Origin: CANDYO01 sp049653745
Lineage (GTDB): Bacteria; Pseudomonadota; Alphaproteobacteria; Rickettsiales; CANDYO01
DNA: 64,000 bases
Direction of reading: 5' to 3'
NCBI GenBank assembly: GCA_049653745.1
Contig: JBASGW010000059.1
Location: forward strand, 28,248-92,247
This document shows, one piece after another, positions 52,050-61,315 of this stretch; positions within the stretch are counted from its first letter, which is position 1; every line of letters begins with the position of its first letter. Both the position numbers and the translations under genes were made by a program. Under the pieces are notes generated by a model. The model had not been told where the DNA came from. It did no database searches and saw nothing but the letters and a program-made list of their open reading frames with translations.

Positions 52050-54437
52050 ATGAAATTTACAATCGCTTCGCTTAAGAAATTCTTAAACACCACAGCTACT
52101 ACAGAAGAAATTATAAAAAAACTAACAGAAATTGGTTTAGAAGTAGAAGAATTTAGTAATCAGGGAGAAATTTATGCTACCTTTATTATAGCCCAGATTA
52201 TATCTACATGCCCTCACCCAGAAGCTAATAAATTACAAATTTGTCAAGTTAATAACGGCAAGGAAGTTTTACAAATAGTTTGCGGGGCGCCCAATGCTAG
52301 AGCTGGAATCAAAGTGGTTTTAGCCCCTGTTGGCGCTTTAATACCATCTAATGGTTTAAAAATAAAAGAATCTAAAATTCGCAATATCGCAAGTCAAGGA
52401 ATGTTATGCTCTGGCTCTGAGCTTAATTTATCTGAAGAGTCTGATGGAATTATAGAGTTAAGTGATTCATATATAGTGGGAACATCTTTTGCACAAAGTT
52501 ATGGCTTAAATGAAACTTTAGTTGAAATTTCTATTACTCCTAATAGAGGTGATTGCCTTGGAGTTTATGGCATTGCTAGAGACCTAGCCGCTGCAGGAAT
52601 GGGAGAGTTAAATAAATTAGAAGCTGTAGAGCATAAAGGAAATTTTGTCTCTCCGATAAATGTTAAAATATCAGAATCAGATTCCTGTCCTAAATATATT
52701 GGAAGATATTTTAAGAATATAAAAAATTCTGCAAGCCCTCTTTGGTTACAAAATTTTTTAAAATCTATAGGACAAAAGCCTATATCTGCATTAGTGGATA
52801 TAACCAACTATTTTACTTTTACTTTTGGCAGACCTTTGCATGTTTATGATGCTGATTTAATAGGCGATATTGAAATTCGTTCTTCTTTAAAAAATGAAAA
52901 ATTCATCGCATTAAATGATAAAGAATATAGCTTAATAGGTAATGAATTAGTTGTAGACTCTAACAATAAAATCCTAGCAATGGCTGGAATTATTGGAGAA
53001 AAACATAGTGGAGTTTCATTAGACACAAAAAATATTTTCTTAGAAATAGGATTATTTGATGCTAATTTAGTTGCTAAAAGCGCTAGAATTCACCAAATTG
53101 ATACTGATGCCAAATATCGCTTTGAAAGAAAATTAGATGCTAATTTTATGAATATAGCATTAGATTTGGTTACAGAAATGCTGATGCAAATTTGTGGAGG
53201 AGAGCCTAGCCATCCAATAACAATAGACACATTAAAAATATCCCCCACTCAAATTGATTTTTCACTCACAGAAATGAAAAAGAAAATTGGTATTGATTAT
53301 GATGCTAATAAAGTTGAGTTTATATTATCAGCTTTAGGATTTAATGTTGAAAAATCTAGAGATGGATATAGCGTTACCGTTCCTTCATGGCGCCATGATG
53401 TTACTACTAAAGAGGATATTGTGGAAGAAATAGCTAGAATTGATGGCTATGATAAAATTCCTAGTATAGCTTTTCCAGTTAGTGATTCTAATGAATTATT
53501 ATTAGATATTAAGCAACGTAATATCTATAGAATTCAAAGATTTGCTGCAAGCTTAGGTCTTGATGAAGTGGTTACTTGGTCTTTTATGAATTCAAAAAAA
53601 GCAGCTTTATTTAGCGACTTAAAGGAAGAGCTTTATCTAAAAAGCCCCATTAGCAGTGAATTAGATTATATGAGACCTAGCATTATAGCTAATCTTCTAG
53701 ATGTAGTTGTAAAAAATCAAAACCGCAGCATTAATAATTTGGGTTTATTTGAATTAGCTTCAGTTTTTACAGGGGTAAATATAGATCAACAGCATTTATC
53801 ATTATCGGGTATACGTTCAGGTTATAATTACGAAAGAAATATATATAAAGATGAACGTATGGTTGATTGCTTTGATAGCAAAGCTGATATTTTAAAAATT
53901 CTTGCAGAATTTGGCTTTGATTCAAGCAAGCTAAACATTAACTCATCGAATATTCCTAAATATTATCATCCAGGAAGAAGCGGATCAATAAGTTTGGGAA
54001 AAGTTATCTTAGGTTATTTTGGCGAAATTCATCCTTCAGTACTCAAAAGCTATGATATTGAAACAATAGTTGTGGGATTTGAGTTGTTTCTTGATAACAT
54101 TCCTTTTCCTAAACCTAAATTTGGCCGCAAGGGAGTTGCATCACTATCAGATTATCAAATGATTGAAAGAGATTTTTCATTCTTAGTTGATCAAAATATC
54201 TCTATTGATTCAATTATAAAAATTATATCTCAAATTGATAAAAAATTATTTAAAAATATTAATATATTTGATATATATTGTGGTAAGGGTATAGAGCCAA
54301 ACAAAAAATCAATAGCCTTTAGTGTTTCTTTGCAAGCTAACGATCGCACTTTATCTGAAATAGAAATTGAAGAAGTGAGCCAAAAAATTATTGAGGCTGT
54401 AACTAAATCTACTAATGGAACTTTACGCAGTGCTTAG
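52050..54437 (+). CDS. pheT: Phenylalanyl-tRNA synthetase beta subunit
   Basis: 795 residues in the normal order: N-terminal tRNA-binding domain (AQIISTCPHPEANKLQICQV, QIVCGAPNARAGIKVVLAPV), B3/B4 editing domain, B5 (FSLTEMKKKIGI), the catalytic-like core and a C-terminal FDX-ACB domain (MIERDFSFLVDQNISID, ANDRTLSEIEIEEV). The alpha subunit pheS is not adjacent here, unlike the usual pheST pair. The 3' end overlaps mnmA by 23 bases. Confidence 0.97.
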   Translation: MKFTIASLKKFLNTTATTEEIIKKLTEIGLEVEEFSNQGEIYATFIIAQIISTCPHPEANKLQICQVNNGKEVLQIVCGAPNARAGIKVVLAPVGALIPSNGLKIKESKIRNIASQGMLCSGSELNLSEESDGIIELSDSYIVGTSFAQSYGLNETLVEISITPNRGDCLGVYGIARDLAAAGMGELNKLEAVEHKGNFVSPINVKISESDSCPKYIGRYFKNIKNSASPLWLQNFLKSIGQKPISALVDITNYFTFTFGRPLHVYDADLIGDIEIRSSLKNEKFIALNDKEYSLIGNELVVDSNNKILAMAGIIGEKHSGVSLDTKNIFLEIGLFDANLVAKSARIHQIDTDAKYRFERKLDANFMNIALDLVTEMLMQICGGEPSHPITIDTLKISPTQIDFSLTEMKKKIGIDYDANKVEFILSALGFNVEKSRDGYSVTVPSWRHDVTTKEDIVEEIARIDGYDKIPSIAFPVSDSNELLLDIKQRNIYRIQRFAASLGLDEVVTWSFMNSKKAALFSDLKEELYLKSPISSELDYMRPSIIANLLDVVVKNQNRSINNLGLFELASVFTGVNIDQQHLSLSGIRSGYNYERNIYKDERMVDCFDSKADILKILAEFGFDSSKLNINSSNIPKYYHPGRSGSISLGKVILGYFGEIHPSVLKSYDIETIVVGFELFLDNIPFPKPKFGRKGVASLSDYQMIERDFSFLVDQNISIDSIIKIISQIDKKLFKNINIFDIYCGKGIEPNKKSIAFSVSLQANDRTLSEIEIEEVSQKIIEAVTKSTNGTLRSA

Positions 54438-55530
54438 TCATATAAAAAAATTACCAAAAGATATTAAAGTTGTAGTAGCTATGTCTGGCGGGGTAGATAG
54501 TTCCGTGGTGGCAGCTATGATGGTTGAACAAGGCTATCAAGTTGTGGGAGTAACCATGCAATTATACGATCATGGCCTTACCTTAGGAAAGAAAGGAGCT
54601 TGCTGCGCTGGACAAGATATTTACGATGCTAAAATGGTTGCTGATCGCTTAAATATTCCGCACTATGTACTAAATTATGAAAGCTTATTCAAAGAATCAG
54701 TAATTGATAATTTTGCTGACAGCTATTTGCGAGGAGAAACTCCAATTCCTTGTGTTCGTTGTAACCAAACAGTGAAATTTAGAGATTTACTTCAAATGGC
54801 AAAATCATTAGAAGCTGATGCTTTATGCACTGGTCACTATGTTCGTAAATCAAGACAAATTCATGGATCCGAGTTGTTGAAAGGTATTGATCATAATAAA
54901 GATCAAAGTTATTTCTTATTTGCCACAACTAAAGAACAATTAGATTATACTTACTTTCCTCTTGGAAAATATACAAAAGAAGAAACTCGTAGAATCGCAA
55001 CCAAGCATGGTTTAATTGTGGCTGACAAACCAGACAGTCAAGATATTTGTTTTGTTCCAGATGGAGACTATGCTAGCGTTATTAATAAATATCGTCCTGG
55101 AGCCCTAGATAAAGGCGACATACTTCATGTTAATGGCGAAAAACTTGGAGAGCATAATGGAATTATCAATTATACTATCGGGCAGCGCAAGGGATTAGGA
55201 ATTTCAAGCGCAGATCCTTTATATGTAATTAAAATTCTTCCAGATTTAAAACAAGTGATTGTTGGGCCTCCTGACGCTTTGTATAAAAGTAAATTTATTA
55301 TTCAAGAAGTTAATTGGTTAGCTGAATTTTACGACCATCCTCTGCATGTTTCTGTGAAAATAAGATCTTCTCAAGATACAGTTCCTGCTCAGATAACTTT
55401 GCTTCCCAATCATAAGGCTGAAGTTATTTTAACTTTCCTAGAAAGAGCGGTAACCCCAGGGCAAGCTTGCGTGGTTTATCAAGGAGAGAGAGTTTTAGGT
55501 GGTGGCTGGATTACTGAAGCAATATCTTAA
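54415..55530 (+). CDS. mnmA: tRNA-specific 2-thiouridylase
   Basis: Makes 2-thiouridine at wobble position 34 of Glu, Gln and Lys tRNAs. 371 residues with the PP-loop VVAMSGGVDSSVVAAMM, the catalytic cysteines in IPCVRCNQ and SQDICFVPDGDY, and TIGQRKGLGIS. The first ATG lies inside pheT with no good Shine-Dalgarno; GTG at 54430 is an alternative that would shorten it by five residues. Either way pheT and mnmA overlap and must be coexpressed. Confidence 0.95.
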   Translation: MELYAVLSHIKKLPKDIKVVVAMSGGVDSSVVAAMMVEQGYQVVGVTMQLYDHGLTLGKKGACCAGQDIYDAKMVADRLNIPHYVLNYESLFKESVIDNFADSYLRGETPIPCVRCNQTVKFRDLLQMAKSLEADALCTGHYVRKSRQIHGSELLKGIDHNKDQSYFLFATTKEQLDYTYFPLGKYTKEETRRIATKHGLIVADKPDSQDICFVPDGDYASVINKYRPGALDKGDILHVNGEKLGEHNGIINYTIGQRKGLGISSADPLYVIKILPDLKQVIVGPPDALYKSKFIIQEVNWLAEFYDHPLHVSVKIRSSQDTVPAQITLLPNHKAEVILTFLERAVTPGQACVVYQGERVLGGGWITEAIS

Positions 55531-55555
55531 TATTATTAATATAGGTTAATCTTGA

Positions 55556-56032
55556 TTATAATTCAATCTCCATGATTGTTACAAGGTGAGTTTTAAATTT
55601 TTCTATAGCAACTTTCTTCCATCCAAGATTTCTATAATACTTGATTATGGAAAGATCAAAAGTGAATAAATACAGCTTTGTAAACTTAAGTTCTTTTGCT
55701 TGCTCGATCATTGCCTTGAGTAATGTTTTACCGATTCCTTGGTTTTGATATTTGGGATCGATAACTAAATCACCAATCCAGGGTCCTAAATCTTCTCGAA
55801 TATCAGCATTTAATTCTAGAGTACAAAAGCCAACAGGAATTTCTTCATGCAACGCAATTAAGCTAAAAGGAATATCTTGATTTATCTCTTCATAAGATAA
55901 AGCTTCAATTTTTTCAATTTTAATTTCTGGCATCCATTTTTCACCTATAGTTTCATGCCAAATATTAGCTAGCGTTGGTATGGTGTGTGGATGATTTTTC
56001 AAAAAATCTATTTTAATCACTATGCTACCCAT
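55556..56032 (-). CDS. GNAT family N-acetyltransferase
   Basis: 158 residues with the acetyl-CoA loop YQNQGIGKTLLKAMIEQA and PWIGDLVIDPKYQNQG before it. The N-terminal half is poorly conserved. Substrate unknown; such small GNATs act on amino acids, protein N-termini or drugs. It is 26 bp downstream of the alpha/beta hydrolase gene on the same strand. Confidence 0.85.
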   Translation of the reverse strand: MGSIVIKIDFLKNHPHTIPTLANIWHETIGEKWMPEIKIEKIEALSYEEINQDIPFSLIALHEEIPVGFCTLELNADIREDLGPWIGDLVIDPKYQNQGIGKTLLKAMIEQAKELKFTKLYLFTFDLSIIKYYRNLGWKKVAIEKFKTHLVTIMEIEL

Positions 56033-56058
56033 TCAAATAAACAATTTCAGTTCCGGTA

Positions 56059-56937
56059 TTAATAGCTTTTTTTCTCAAAATGCCTTAATAACTCGTCCTC
56101 TATTTGATTTGTAAAAACTGAGGTAAGTAGATGCCCCATTTTTTTAATAATTACCGTAGAAGAGCCTGGAATATTTTTATTAGCATAATGAGCATGAGGA
56201 ACTTGAATAATTGGGTCTTCTTCTCCATGAATAATTAAAGTAGCAATTTCAAGGGCTTGAAGATCTTTAGTTCTGTCAGCTTTAGAATTTAATACAGCTA
56301 ATCTATGGTTACGAACAGCGTTTTTACTTGTAGCGCGCTGATATGATTCTATGGCCAACTCTCGCCATTGCTCTAGGGGGAAACAAGCCATATTGCCATT
56401 AAATAATTCCCAAGTTTGTAAAAGAACATTGATTTTATCTTCTAAAGAAGATCTTGGAACTTTATATAATTGACTAATTTTTTTAATCACCTCTATGTTA
56501 GCGCCAGGTAAATTGCAAATTCCCCTCACCCCTCTTAGTGCTAAGCTATTTATGGTTGTCATCATTAATGTTAGAGTAAGAATTCTTGAAGGAAAATAGA
56601 TGGCTAAGTTTTGAGCAATATATCCTCCCATAGATGAGCCAACAATATGTGCTTTATGAATTTTAAAATAATCTAAAATTATAATTATATCTTGAGCCAT
56701 ATCTTTTAAATTATATGGGTTTGCATTATAATCAAATGCTGAAGACTTCCCGGTATCGCGATTATCAAATCTGATAACAAAATAACCATTATTAGCAATG
56801 TTCTTACACAGATCTTGATCCCATAATATACCCTGCCCCGCAGCTCCATAAATTAAAATTACAGCAGGATTTGTAGCTTTTCCATAAACTTGTGTAAAAA
56901 GCTCTAAATTTTTAGATTTAACAAAGATTTCTTCCAT
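56059..56937 (-). CDS. Alpha/beta hydrolase
   Basis: 292 residues of the alpha/beta hydrolase fold. Nucleophile in VGSSMGGYIAQN, with FDNRDTGKSS and IYGAAGQGILWDQ as the oxyanion part. The acid is in IIHGEEDPIIQ and the His in MGHLLTSVF. Substrate unknown. It follows the NifU-like gene by 6 bp, so it is in the same transcript. Confidence 0.9.
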   Translation of the reverse strand: MEEIFVKSKNLELFTQVYGKATNPAVILIYGAAGQGILWDQDLCKNIANNGYFVIRFDNRDTGKSSAFDYNANPYNLKDMAQDIIIILDYFKIHKAHIVGSSMGGYIAQNLAIYFPSRILTLTLMMTTINSLALRGVRGICNLPGANIEVIKKISQLYKVPRSSLEDKINVLLQTWELFNGNMACFPLEQWRELAIESYQRATSKNAVRNHRLAVLNSKADRTKDLQALEIATLIIHGEEDPIIQVPHAHYANKNIPGSSTVIIKKMGHLLTSVFTNQIEDELLRHFEKKSY

Positions 56938-56943
56938 TTGAAG

Positions 56944-57510
56944 TTAATCAACTGCTTCAACAGAAATTACTTCAGGAACATAGTATTTTAGCATGTTTTC
57001 AATGCCGTTTTTTAAAGTAACCGTTGAACTTGGGCATCCAGAGCAGGCTCCGTGGAGTTTCACTTTAACGATTCCATCCTTAAATTCATGAAATACAATA
57101 TCCCCCCCATCTTGCATAACAGAAGGTCTAACTCTTGTTTCTATAATTTCACGGATTTCTTCAACAATTTTATCTTCAGGAGTTGTGGGTTTTTCTAAAA
57201 TATCTTGTGATTGCGCTTCAGGTTTTGCTTTAATAACAGCTTCTCCTCCTGAAACTAAAAAGTCCATTATAGTTACCAAAATTTCAGCTTTTATAAGCTC
57301 CCATTTAGCATCTTCGTCTTTGGTTATAGTTATAAAATCATAACCTAAAAATATAGATTTAACCTCTTTAATAGCAAATAACTTTTGTGCTAATGGAGAG
57401 TTGCTAGCTTCTGAAGAATTTAAAAAATTCATTGGAGCATTTGAGATGTTAACTCCAGGGATGAATTTTAGTGATTCTGGGTTAGGAGTTACTTCAGTTT
57501 GAATAAACAT
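56944..57510 (-). CDS. Nfu-type iron-sulfur cluster carrier
   Basis: 188 residues: an Nfu N-terminal domain (FIQTEVTPNPESLKFIPGV, KEVKSIFLGYDFITITKDE) and a C-terminal NifU-like domain with the cluster-binding CSGCPSS (CxxC). It holds and delivers Fe-S clusters to client proteins; orthologues are linked to mitochondrial Nfu1. Upstream neighbour is zapA. The domain order matches alphaproteobacterial Nfu proteins. Confidence 0.95.
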   Translation of the reverse strand: MFIQTEVTPNPESLKFIPGVNISNAPMNFLNSSEASNSPLAQKLFAIKEVKSIFLGYDFITITKDEDAKWELIKAEILVTIMDFLVSGGEAVIKAKPEAQSQDILEKPTTPEDKIVEEIREIIETRVRPSVMQDGGDIVFHEFKDGIVKVKLHGACSGCPSSTVTLKNGIENMLKYYVPEVISVEAVD

Positions 57511-57528
57511 TTTTTTACCATCTTTGAT

Positions 57529-57813
57529 TTATTTTAATTTATCGCAAATTTTTTCTATGCGTTCTGCCAAAATTTTTAAACTTTCGCTATCTTCTGCTTT
57601 ATTGGTAGGAGAATTAGTTTCTAAATTATGAACGGCATCTTCTAACATCAGTGATGTTAGAATTATTAAGGTAACTTCGTTAGCGCCCTTAAATATTTTA
57701 GCGTTATCATGAATTTTTTTATCTAGTCTTGCAGCTAATTCATATAACTTAGACTCCTGGCCTTCGCCACAAGCAATTTGATAATCACGATTTAAAATTT
57801 TAATTATTGGCAT
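57529..57813 (-). CDS. zapA: Cell division protein ZapA
   Basis: 94 residues starting MPIIKILNRDYQIACGEGQE at 57813; the upstream extension to 57837 lies in the previous gene and is rejected. ZapA bundles FtsZ filaments. Conserved LYELAARLDKKIHDNAKIF and LIILTSLMLEDAVHNLE helix. It overlaps by 14 bases the small coiled-coil gene before it, as in other alphaproteobacteria where a helical partner precedes zapA. Confidence 0.9.
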   Translation of the reverse strand: MPIIKILNRDYQIACGEGQESKLYELAARLDKKIHDNAKIFKGANEVTLIILTSLMLEDAVHNLETNSPTNKAEDSESLKILAERIEKICDKLK

Positions 57814-58090
57814 TTTGTTTTTTAAAATAATCCTCAATAACTTGGATAGAGTTATTTAATTCATTAATAACTTCTTGACTTGTGGTTTTTAAAACTTGGT
57901 AATTTTTCTTTAATGTATTTAATTCTTCAACCAAACTATGGTTCTCTTTTTCTAATTCTTTAACTTTAGTTATAAATGCAATTTCTTTTTCATTATCTAA
58001 AGATACTGCAATATCACTATTAGATAATTTATTATTAACTAAATTTTCAAGTTTTTCTATCGATGCGATTAAATTATCTAAATTACTCAT
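57800..58090 (-). CDS. Small coiled-coil protein upstream of zapA
   Basis: 96 residues, almost all heptad-like helix (VKELEKENHSLVEELNTLKK then TSQEVINELNNSIQVIEDYF). No membrane segment. It overlaps zapA by 14 bases. A coiled-coil partner next to zapA (DUF4164-like) is common in alphaproteobacteria and probably helps Z-ring organisation. It could be the functional counterpart of ZapB; that is inference. Confidence 0.8.
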   Translation of the reverse strand: MSNLDNLIASIEKLENLVNNKLSNSDIAVSLDNEKEIAFITKVKELEKENHSLVEELNTLKKNYQVLKTTSQEVINELNNSIQVIEDYFKKQNANN

Positions 58091-58098
58091 TTTTTCCT

Positions 58099-58260
58099 TT
58101 AAAAATCACTCACACGCCCCTTTACTTCCCATTCAGGAGATTCCAATCCATATCTAGTTGGCTCTGGGCCCTTGCCACCACCAATTTCTATAGGCAAGCT
58201 TTGCTCCTTATTGAAGGAGGCATTAGTATTTTTGATTTCTTTTTTTATAATTTCTGACAT
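58099..58260 (-). CDS. Succinate dehydrogenase assembly factor 4-like protein (DUF1674)
   Basis: 53 residues starting MSEIIKKEIKNT and ending with the diagnostic GGGKGPEPTRYGLESPEWEV, then KGRVSDF. The family (SDHAF4) binds flavinylated SdhA to guard it during complex II assembly. The open frame runs upstream to 58362, but the added 34 residues are unlike the family and would overlap rsmE. It lies 8 bp before the coiled-coil gene and may share its transcript. Confidence 0.92.
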   Translation of the reverse strand: MSEIIKKEIKNTNASFNKEQSLPIEIGGGKGPEPTRYGLESPEWEVKGRVSDF

Positions 58261-58307
58261 ATTACTTATAAAAACTCCATCGTATAATTTATAGGAATTA
58301 TTATAAA

Positions 58308-59036
58308 ATGACAAGGTTATTTGTTCCAGAAGATTTAAAAAGAGAAATTGTTGAAATAACAAACATCGCTGACCTTAACTATCTAGCAAATGTAATGAGA
58401 AAAAAAATTAGTGATGTTATACATGTATTCAATTCACAAGATGGAGAATATTTAGCTGAAATAACTAATATTACTAAGAAAAAAATTATACTTAATATAA
58501 AAAATAAAACTAAAGATCCAATAAAAGAAAAAAATATTATAAATTTAATATTTGCTCCCATAAAGCATCCTAGAATGACTTTTTTGATAGAAAAAGCAAC
58601 AGAACTTGGAGTTACTAACTTTATACCTATACAAACAAAACATTCAGTGGTTGATAAGCTTAATCTAGAAAAAATTAATATTCACATTAAGGAAGCAGCA
58701 GAACAATGCGAGAGAATTTCTTTGCCCTCAATATCGCCATTAATAACACTAAATCAATTGCTAATAACTTGGCCTAAAGAAAAAAATATAATTTTATGTA
58801 ATGAAAAAGAAAAGGAATTATCATTGCTTTCCTATCTTCAACAAATAAAATCACCACAAGAATCTATTTCAATAATGATAGGTCCAGAAGGAGGATTCTC
58901 TTTACAGGAATTAAATTCCTTAAAAGAAAAACCATATATAGCTTCTGTTCATTTGGGTTCTAGGGTTTTAAGAGCGGAAACAGCTTCTTTATATTCTTTA
59001 TCAGTGACTCAATCTTATTTAGATAATTTTAACTAA
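58308..59036 (+). CDS. rsmE: 16S rRNA m3U1498 methyltransferase
   Basis: SPOUT methyltransferase for U1498. 242 residues with a PUA-like N-terminus (MTRLFVPEDL), APIKHPRMTFLIEKATELGV, EAAEQCERISLPSI, and the knot with IGPEGGFSLQEL and LGSRVLRAETASLYSL. All motifs are present. It is divergent from the SDHAF4-like gene across 47 bp. Confidence 0.96.
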   Translation: MTRLFVPEDLKREIVEITNIADLNYLANVMRKKISDVIHVFNSQDGEYLAEITNITKKKIILNIKNKTKDPIKEKNIINLIFAPIKHPRMTFLIEKATELGVTNFIPIQTKHSVVDKLNLEKINIHIKEAAEQCERISLPSISPLITLNQLLITWPKEKNIILCNEKEKELSLLSYLQQIKSPQESISIMIGPEGGFSLQELNSLKEKPYIASVHLGSRVLRAETASLYSLSVTQSYLDNFN

Positions 59037-59119
59037 ATAAATATACAAAAATAATAATATATAATATCATAAATAGGTATACATAGGCTATACATTAAAA
59101 AGTTTAACTGGAGGTTATT

Positions 59120-59461
59120 ATGGGTCTTCTTTACTTAAGCTCAGCACAAAAAATTGCCCTTCTTAATCTAGAAAAAACTCTTGTTATAAACATTGCCAAT
59201 AATGTAATAAAGGGTATTGAATGGACGATTTCAGGAGCGTTGATAATGGTTGTAGCTGCACCAGTATTATATGCATCTGTATCTATAGTTAAAAAAATAA
59301 TAGGTTATGATAAAGAGGATAAAAGCTCTCAAAGCGAAGATGTGTATAACTACGATCAAAATCAAATTACTGAATATAATAATTCTATAATGCCAGAATT
59401 AGATGGTTCTAATTGCGCATATACTTTGCAAGGCGCAATAAATTCTTATTCAGTAGATTAG
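59120..59461 (+). CDS. Small single-pass membrane protein
   Basis: 113 residues, not recognised. One hydrophobic segment at about 34-57, then a basic flank (VKKIIG) and an acidic tail rich in Tyr/Asn/Gln. GGAGG precedes the ATG by 8 bases, a strong site. Similar in plan to the 6243 protein but not obviously homologous. It is followed by a long perfect hairpin, so it is probably a single-gene transcript. Confidence 0.7.
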   Translation: MGLLYLSSAQKIALLNLEKTLVINIANNVIKGIEWTISGALIMVVAAPVLYASVSIVKKIIGYDKEDKSSQSEDVYNYDQNQITEYNNSIMPELDGSNCAYTLQGAINSYSVD

Positions 59462-59472
59462 TTAAATAAAAA

Positions 59473-59510
59473 TATTCTTCGCTTTCTTGAGCTACAGAAA
59501 GCGAAGAATA
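59473..59510. terminator. Perfect 15-bp hairpin after the small membrane protein gene
   Basis: TATTCTTCGCTTTCT and AGAAAGCGAAGAATA flank the loop TGAGCTAC with no mismatch. It begins 12 bases after the stop at 59461. The T run after it is poor, so it may be a terminator, a transcript-end stabiliser, or a small palindromic element. Confidence 0.7.
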
Positions 59511-59789
59511 AAGTTTCCTAAAGTATTTTAATCGCTATTTTGATTTTTATAATTTCATTCTTAGTTTCTCTAAATTAAATACTTAATTTTAGACTTAGAT
59601 ATTTCTTTAGAAACTTTTGATTTTGTAGTTTTACACTCTCTGGCTCAAAAACAAGTTTTCATTCGCTTCTAACAATCTGTGCATAAAGCATAGCATAATT
59701 GATATGTATATAGTGAATTTCTAACTATATAGCTTTTGTTGCTATACAGAATTAGCTAAGCTATAAATTGCAATTAATATTAAAAATGT
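59511..59789. other. Non-coding spacer with short inverted repeats
   Basis: This is the middle of the longest gene-free stretch (59462-59895). I see no coding frame of substance. TATATAGT / ACTATATA (59707-59714 / 59724-59731) and TATAGC / GCTATA (59728-59733 / 59740-59745) are short inverted repeats; the first resembles half an NrdR box but is not paired as those upstream of nrdB. No tRNA-like fold is evident. Confidence 0.5.
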
Positions 59790-59829
59790 TAAAGATTTAT
59801 TTTCTTATTGCCAAGAAAATAAATCTTTA
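59790..59829. repeat. Perfect 17-bp inverted repeat
   Basis: TAAAGATTTATTTTCTT, loop ATTGCC, AAGAAAATAAATCTTTA: 17 pairs with no mismatch, 66 bp upstream of the dicarboxylate symporter. No T run follows, so it does not look like a standard terminator. It could be an operator, leader hairpin or palindromic element. Confidence 0.7.
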
Positions 59830-59895
59830 TTAGACAAAGGTGAATTATTTTTGTATAAACTACCCATTAAAATGAATTTATAAGCAGGAAGGCGC

Positions 59896-61212
59896 ATGGA
59901 AATATTTGATATAAAAACTACAGAAACTCTTCTTATGATTATATTAAAATTATTTGCCTTGCCGTTAATTTTTGTTTTTGTTATCAATTATTATAGCATT
60001 AAGTTATGGCATAAAGTTGCTCTTGGCCTTGTAATAGGAATAGCTTATGGATTAATTAATGGCGAAGATGCCGCTTATATAAAACCTGTTGGTGATTTAT
60101 TTCTAAATGCCATAAAAATGGTTATCGTACCTCTAATTTTCTTTTCATTAATTTCTGGTATAACCAGCATTAGTGACCCGTCTTCTTTAGGTAGAATGGG
60201 TATAAAAGCTTGTGTTGCATATTTGGCAACCACAACTTTTGCAATAATAACCGGAATAGCTTTGGCATTGATAATTGAACCAGGCGTTAATAGTAGTATG
60301 GATCTATCTTCTATTTCCACTGCTTCAATTGATACTAGCATGGTTAAAGATTTTAGCTTTATCAAAATGTTAACTGGCATAGTTCCAACTAATGCTTTAG
60401 GTGCAATGGTAGATGGAAATATGTTACAAGTTGTATTTTTTTCTATCTTTACAGGAGTTACCATTCTAAAAATGGGGCATTTGAGTAAAAGATTGATTGA
60501 TATTTTTCAAATGCTTTCTAAGCTAATATTCCAAATGGTTTCTATTATTATAGAGTTTTCTCCTTATGGAGCATTAGCTTTAACTGGATGGATTGTTGGA
60601 ACACAAGGAACTGGAGTTTTAACTGATTTATTAAAGTTAATTGCCACTGTTCTTATTGGAATGATTATACAATATATATTTTTTGGGTGCTTTATCTATA
60701 TTTTTGGTAAATTATCACCATTTCCTTTCTATCGCAAAAGCATTGAATATCAAGCTTTAGCGTTCTCAACTAGCTCTAGTAAGGCAACTTTAGCAACGAC
60801 TATGAAAGTTTGTCGTGAAAAATTAGGCATATCTAATACTAGCACTTCTTTTGTTTTGCCTTTAGGAGCTGCTATGAATATGGATGGCATGGCAATTTAT
60901 TTAGGCATTTGTGCTATATTTTTTGCTCAAGTATCTGGAGTTCATTTAGCAGGTCACGATTATTTAATTATTATTCTTACAGCAACTTTAGGGTCTATTG
61001 GTGGGGCGGGAGTTCCTGGGGCATCAATGGTTATGCTTCCAATGATTTTAACTGCTGTGCATATACCTATTGAAGGTGTTGCAATTATTACTGGCATAGA
61101 TAGAATTTTAGATATGATAAGAACCACCATCAATATTACCGGGGATGCAACAGTTACATTAATTGTTGATAAAACTGAAGGTAAGTTAGATGTGGAAACT
61201 TATCACAGCTAA
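59896..61212 (+). CDS. Dicarboxylate/amino acid:cation symporter (DAACS family)
   Basis: 438 residues of the GltP/DctA family: eight helices plus re-entrant loops, with NAIKMVIVPLIFFSLISGI, the serine-rich AFSTSSSKATLATTM, PLGAAMNMDGMAIY and GGAGVPGASMVML motifs. It imports glutamate, aspartate or C4-dicarboxylates with protons or sodium. Host glutamate is a main carbon source for Rickettsiales. AGGAAGG lies 3-9 bases before the ATG. Exact substrate is uncertain. Confidence 0.94.
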   Translation: MEIFDIKTTETLLMIILKLFALPLIFVFVINYYSIKLWHKVALGLVIGIAYGLINGEDAAYIKPVGDLFLNAIKMVIVPLIFFSLISGITSISDPSSLGRMGIKACVAYLATTTFAIITGIALALIIEPGVNSSMDLSSISTASIDTSMVKDFSFIKMLTGIVPTNALGAMVDGNMLQVVFFSIFTGVTILKMGHLSKRLIDIFQMLSKLIFQMVSIIIEFSPYGALALTGWIVGTQGTGVLTDLLKLIATVLIGMIIQYIFFGCFIYIFGKLSPFPFYRKSIEYQALAFSTSSSKATLATTMKVCREKLGISNTSTSFVLPLGAAMNMDGMAIYLGICAIFFAQVSGVHLAGHDYLIIILTATLGSIGGAGVPGASMVMLPMILTAVHIPIEGVAIITGIDRILDMIRTTINITGDATVTLIVDKTEGKLDVETYHS

Positions 61213-61315
61213 AAAAATCTTATATAATTTATAATCACCTTTGGTTAATTCAATTTGATTGATTAATCATTGCGTGTTATAAATATTTGATCACATATAA
61301 ATATAATTATAAATC

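Noticed and set aside
59707..59731. NrdR-like half site TATATAGT...ACTATATA
   Set aside because: It is a short AT inverted repeat without the partner box, and there is no ribonucleotide reductase gene next to it.
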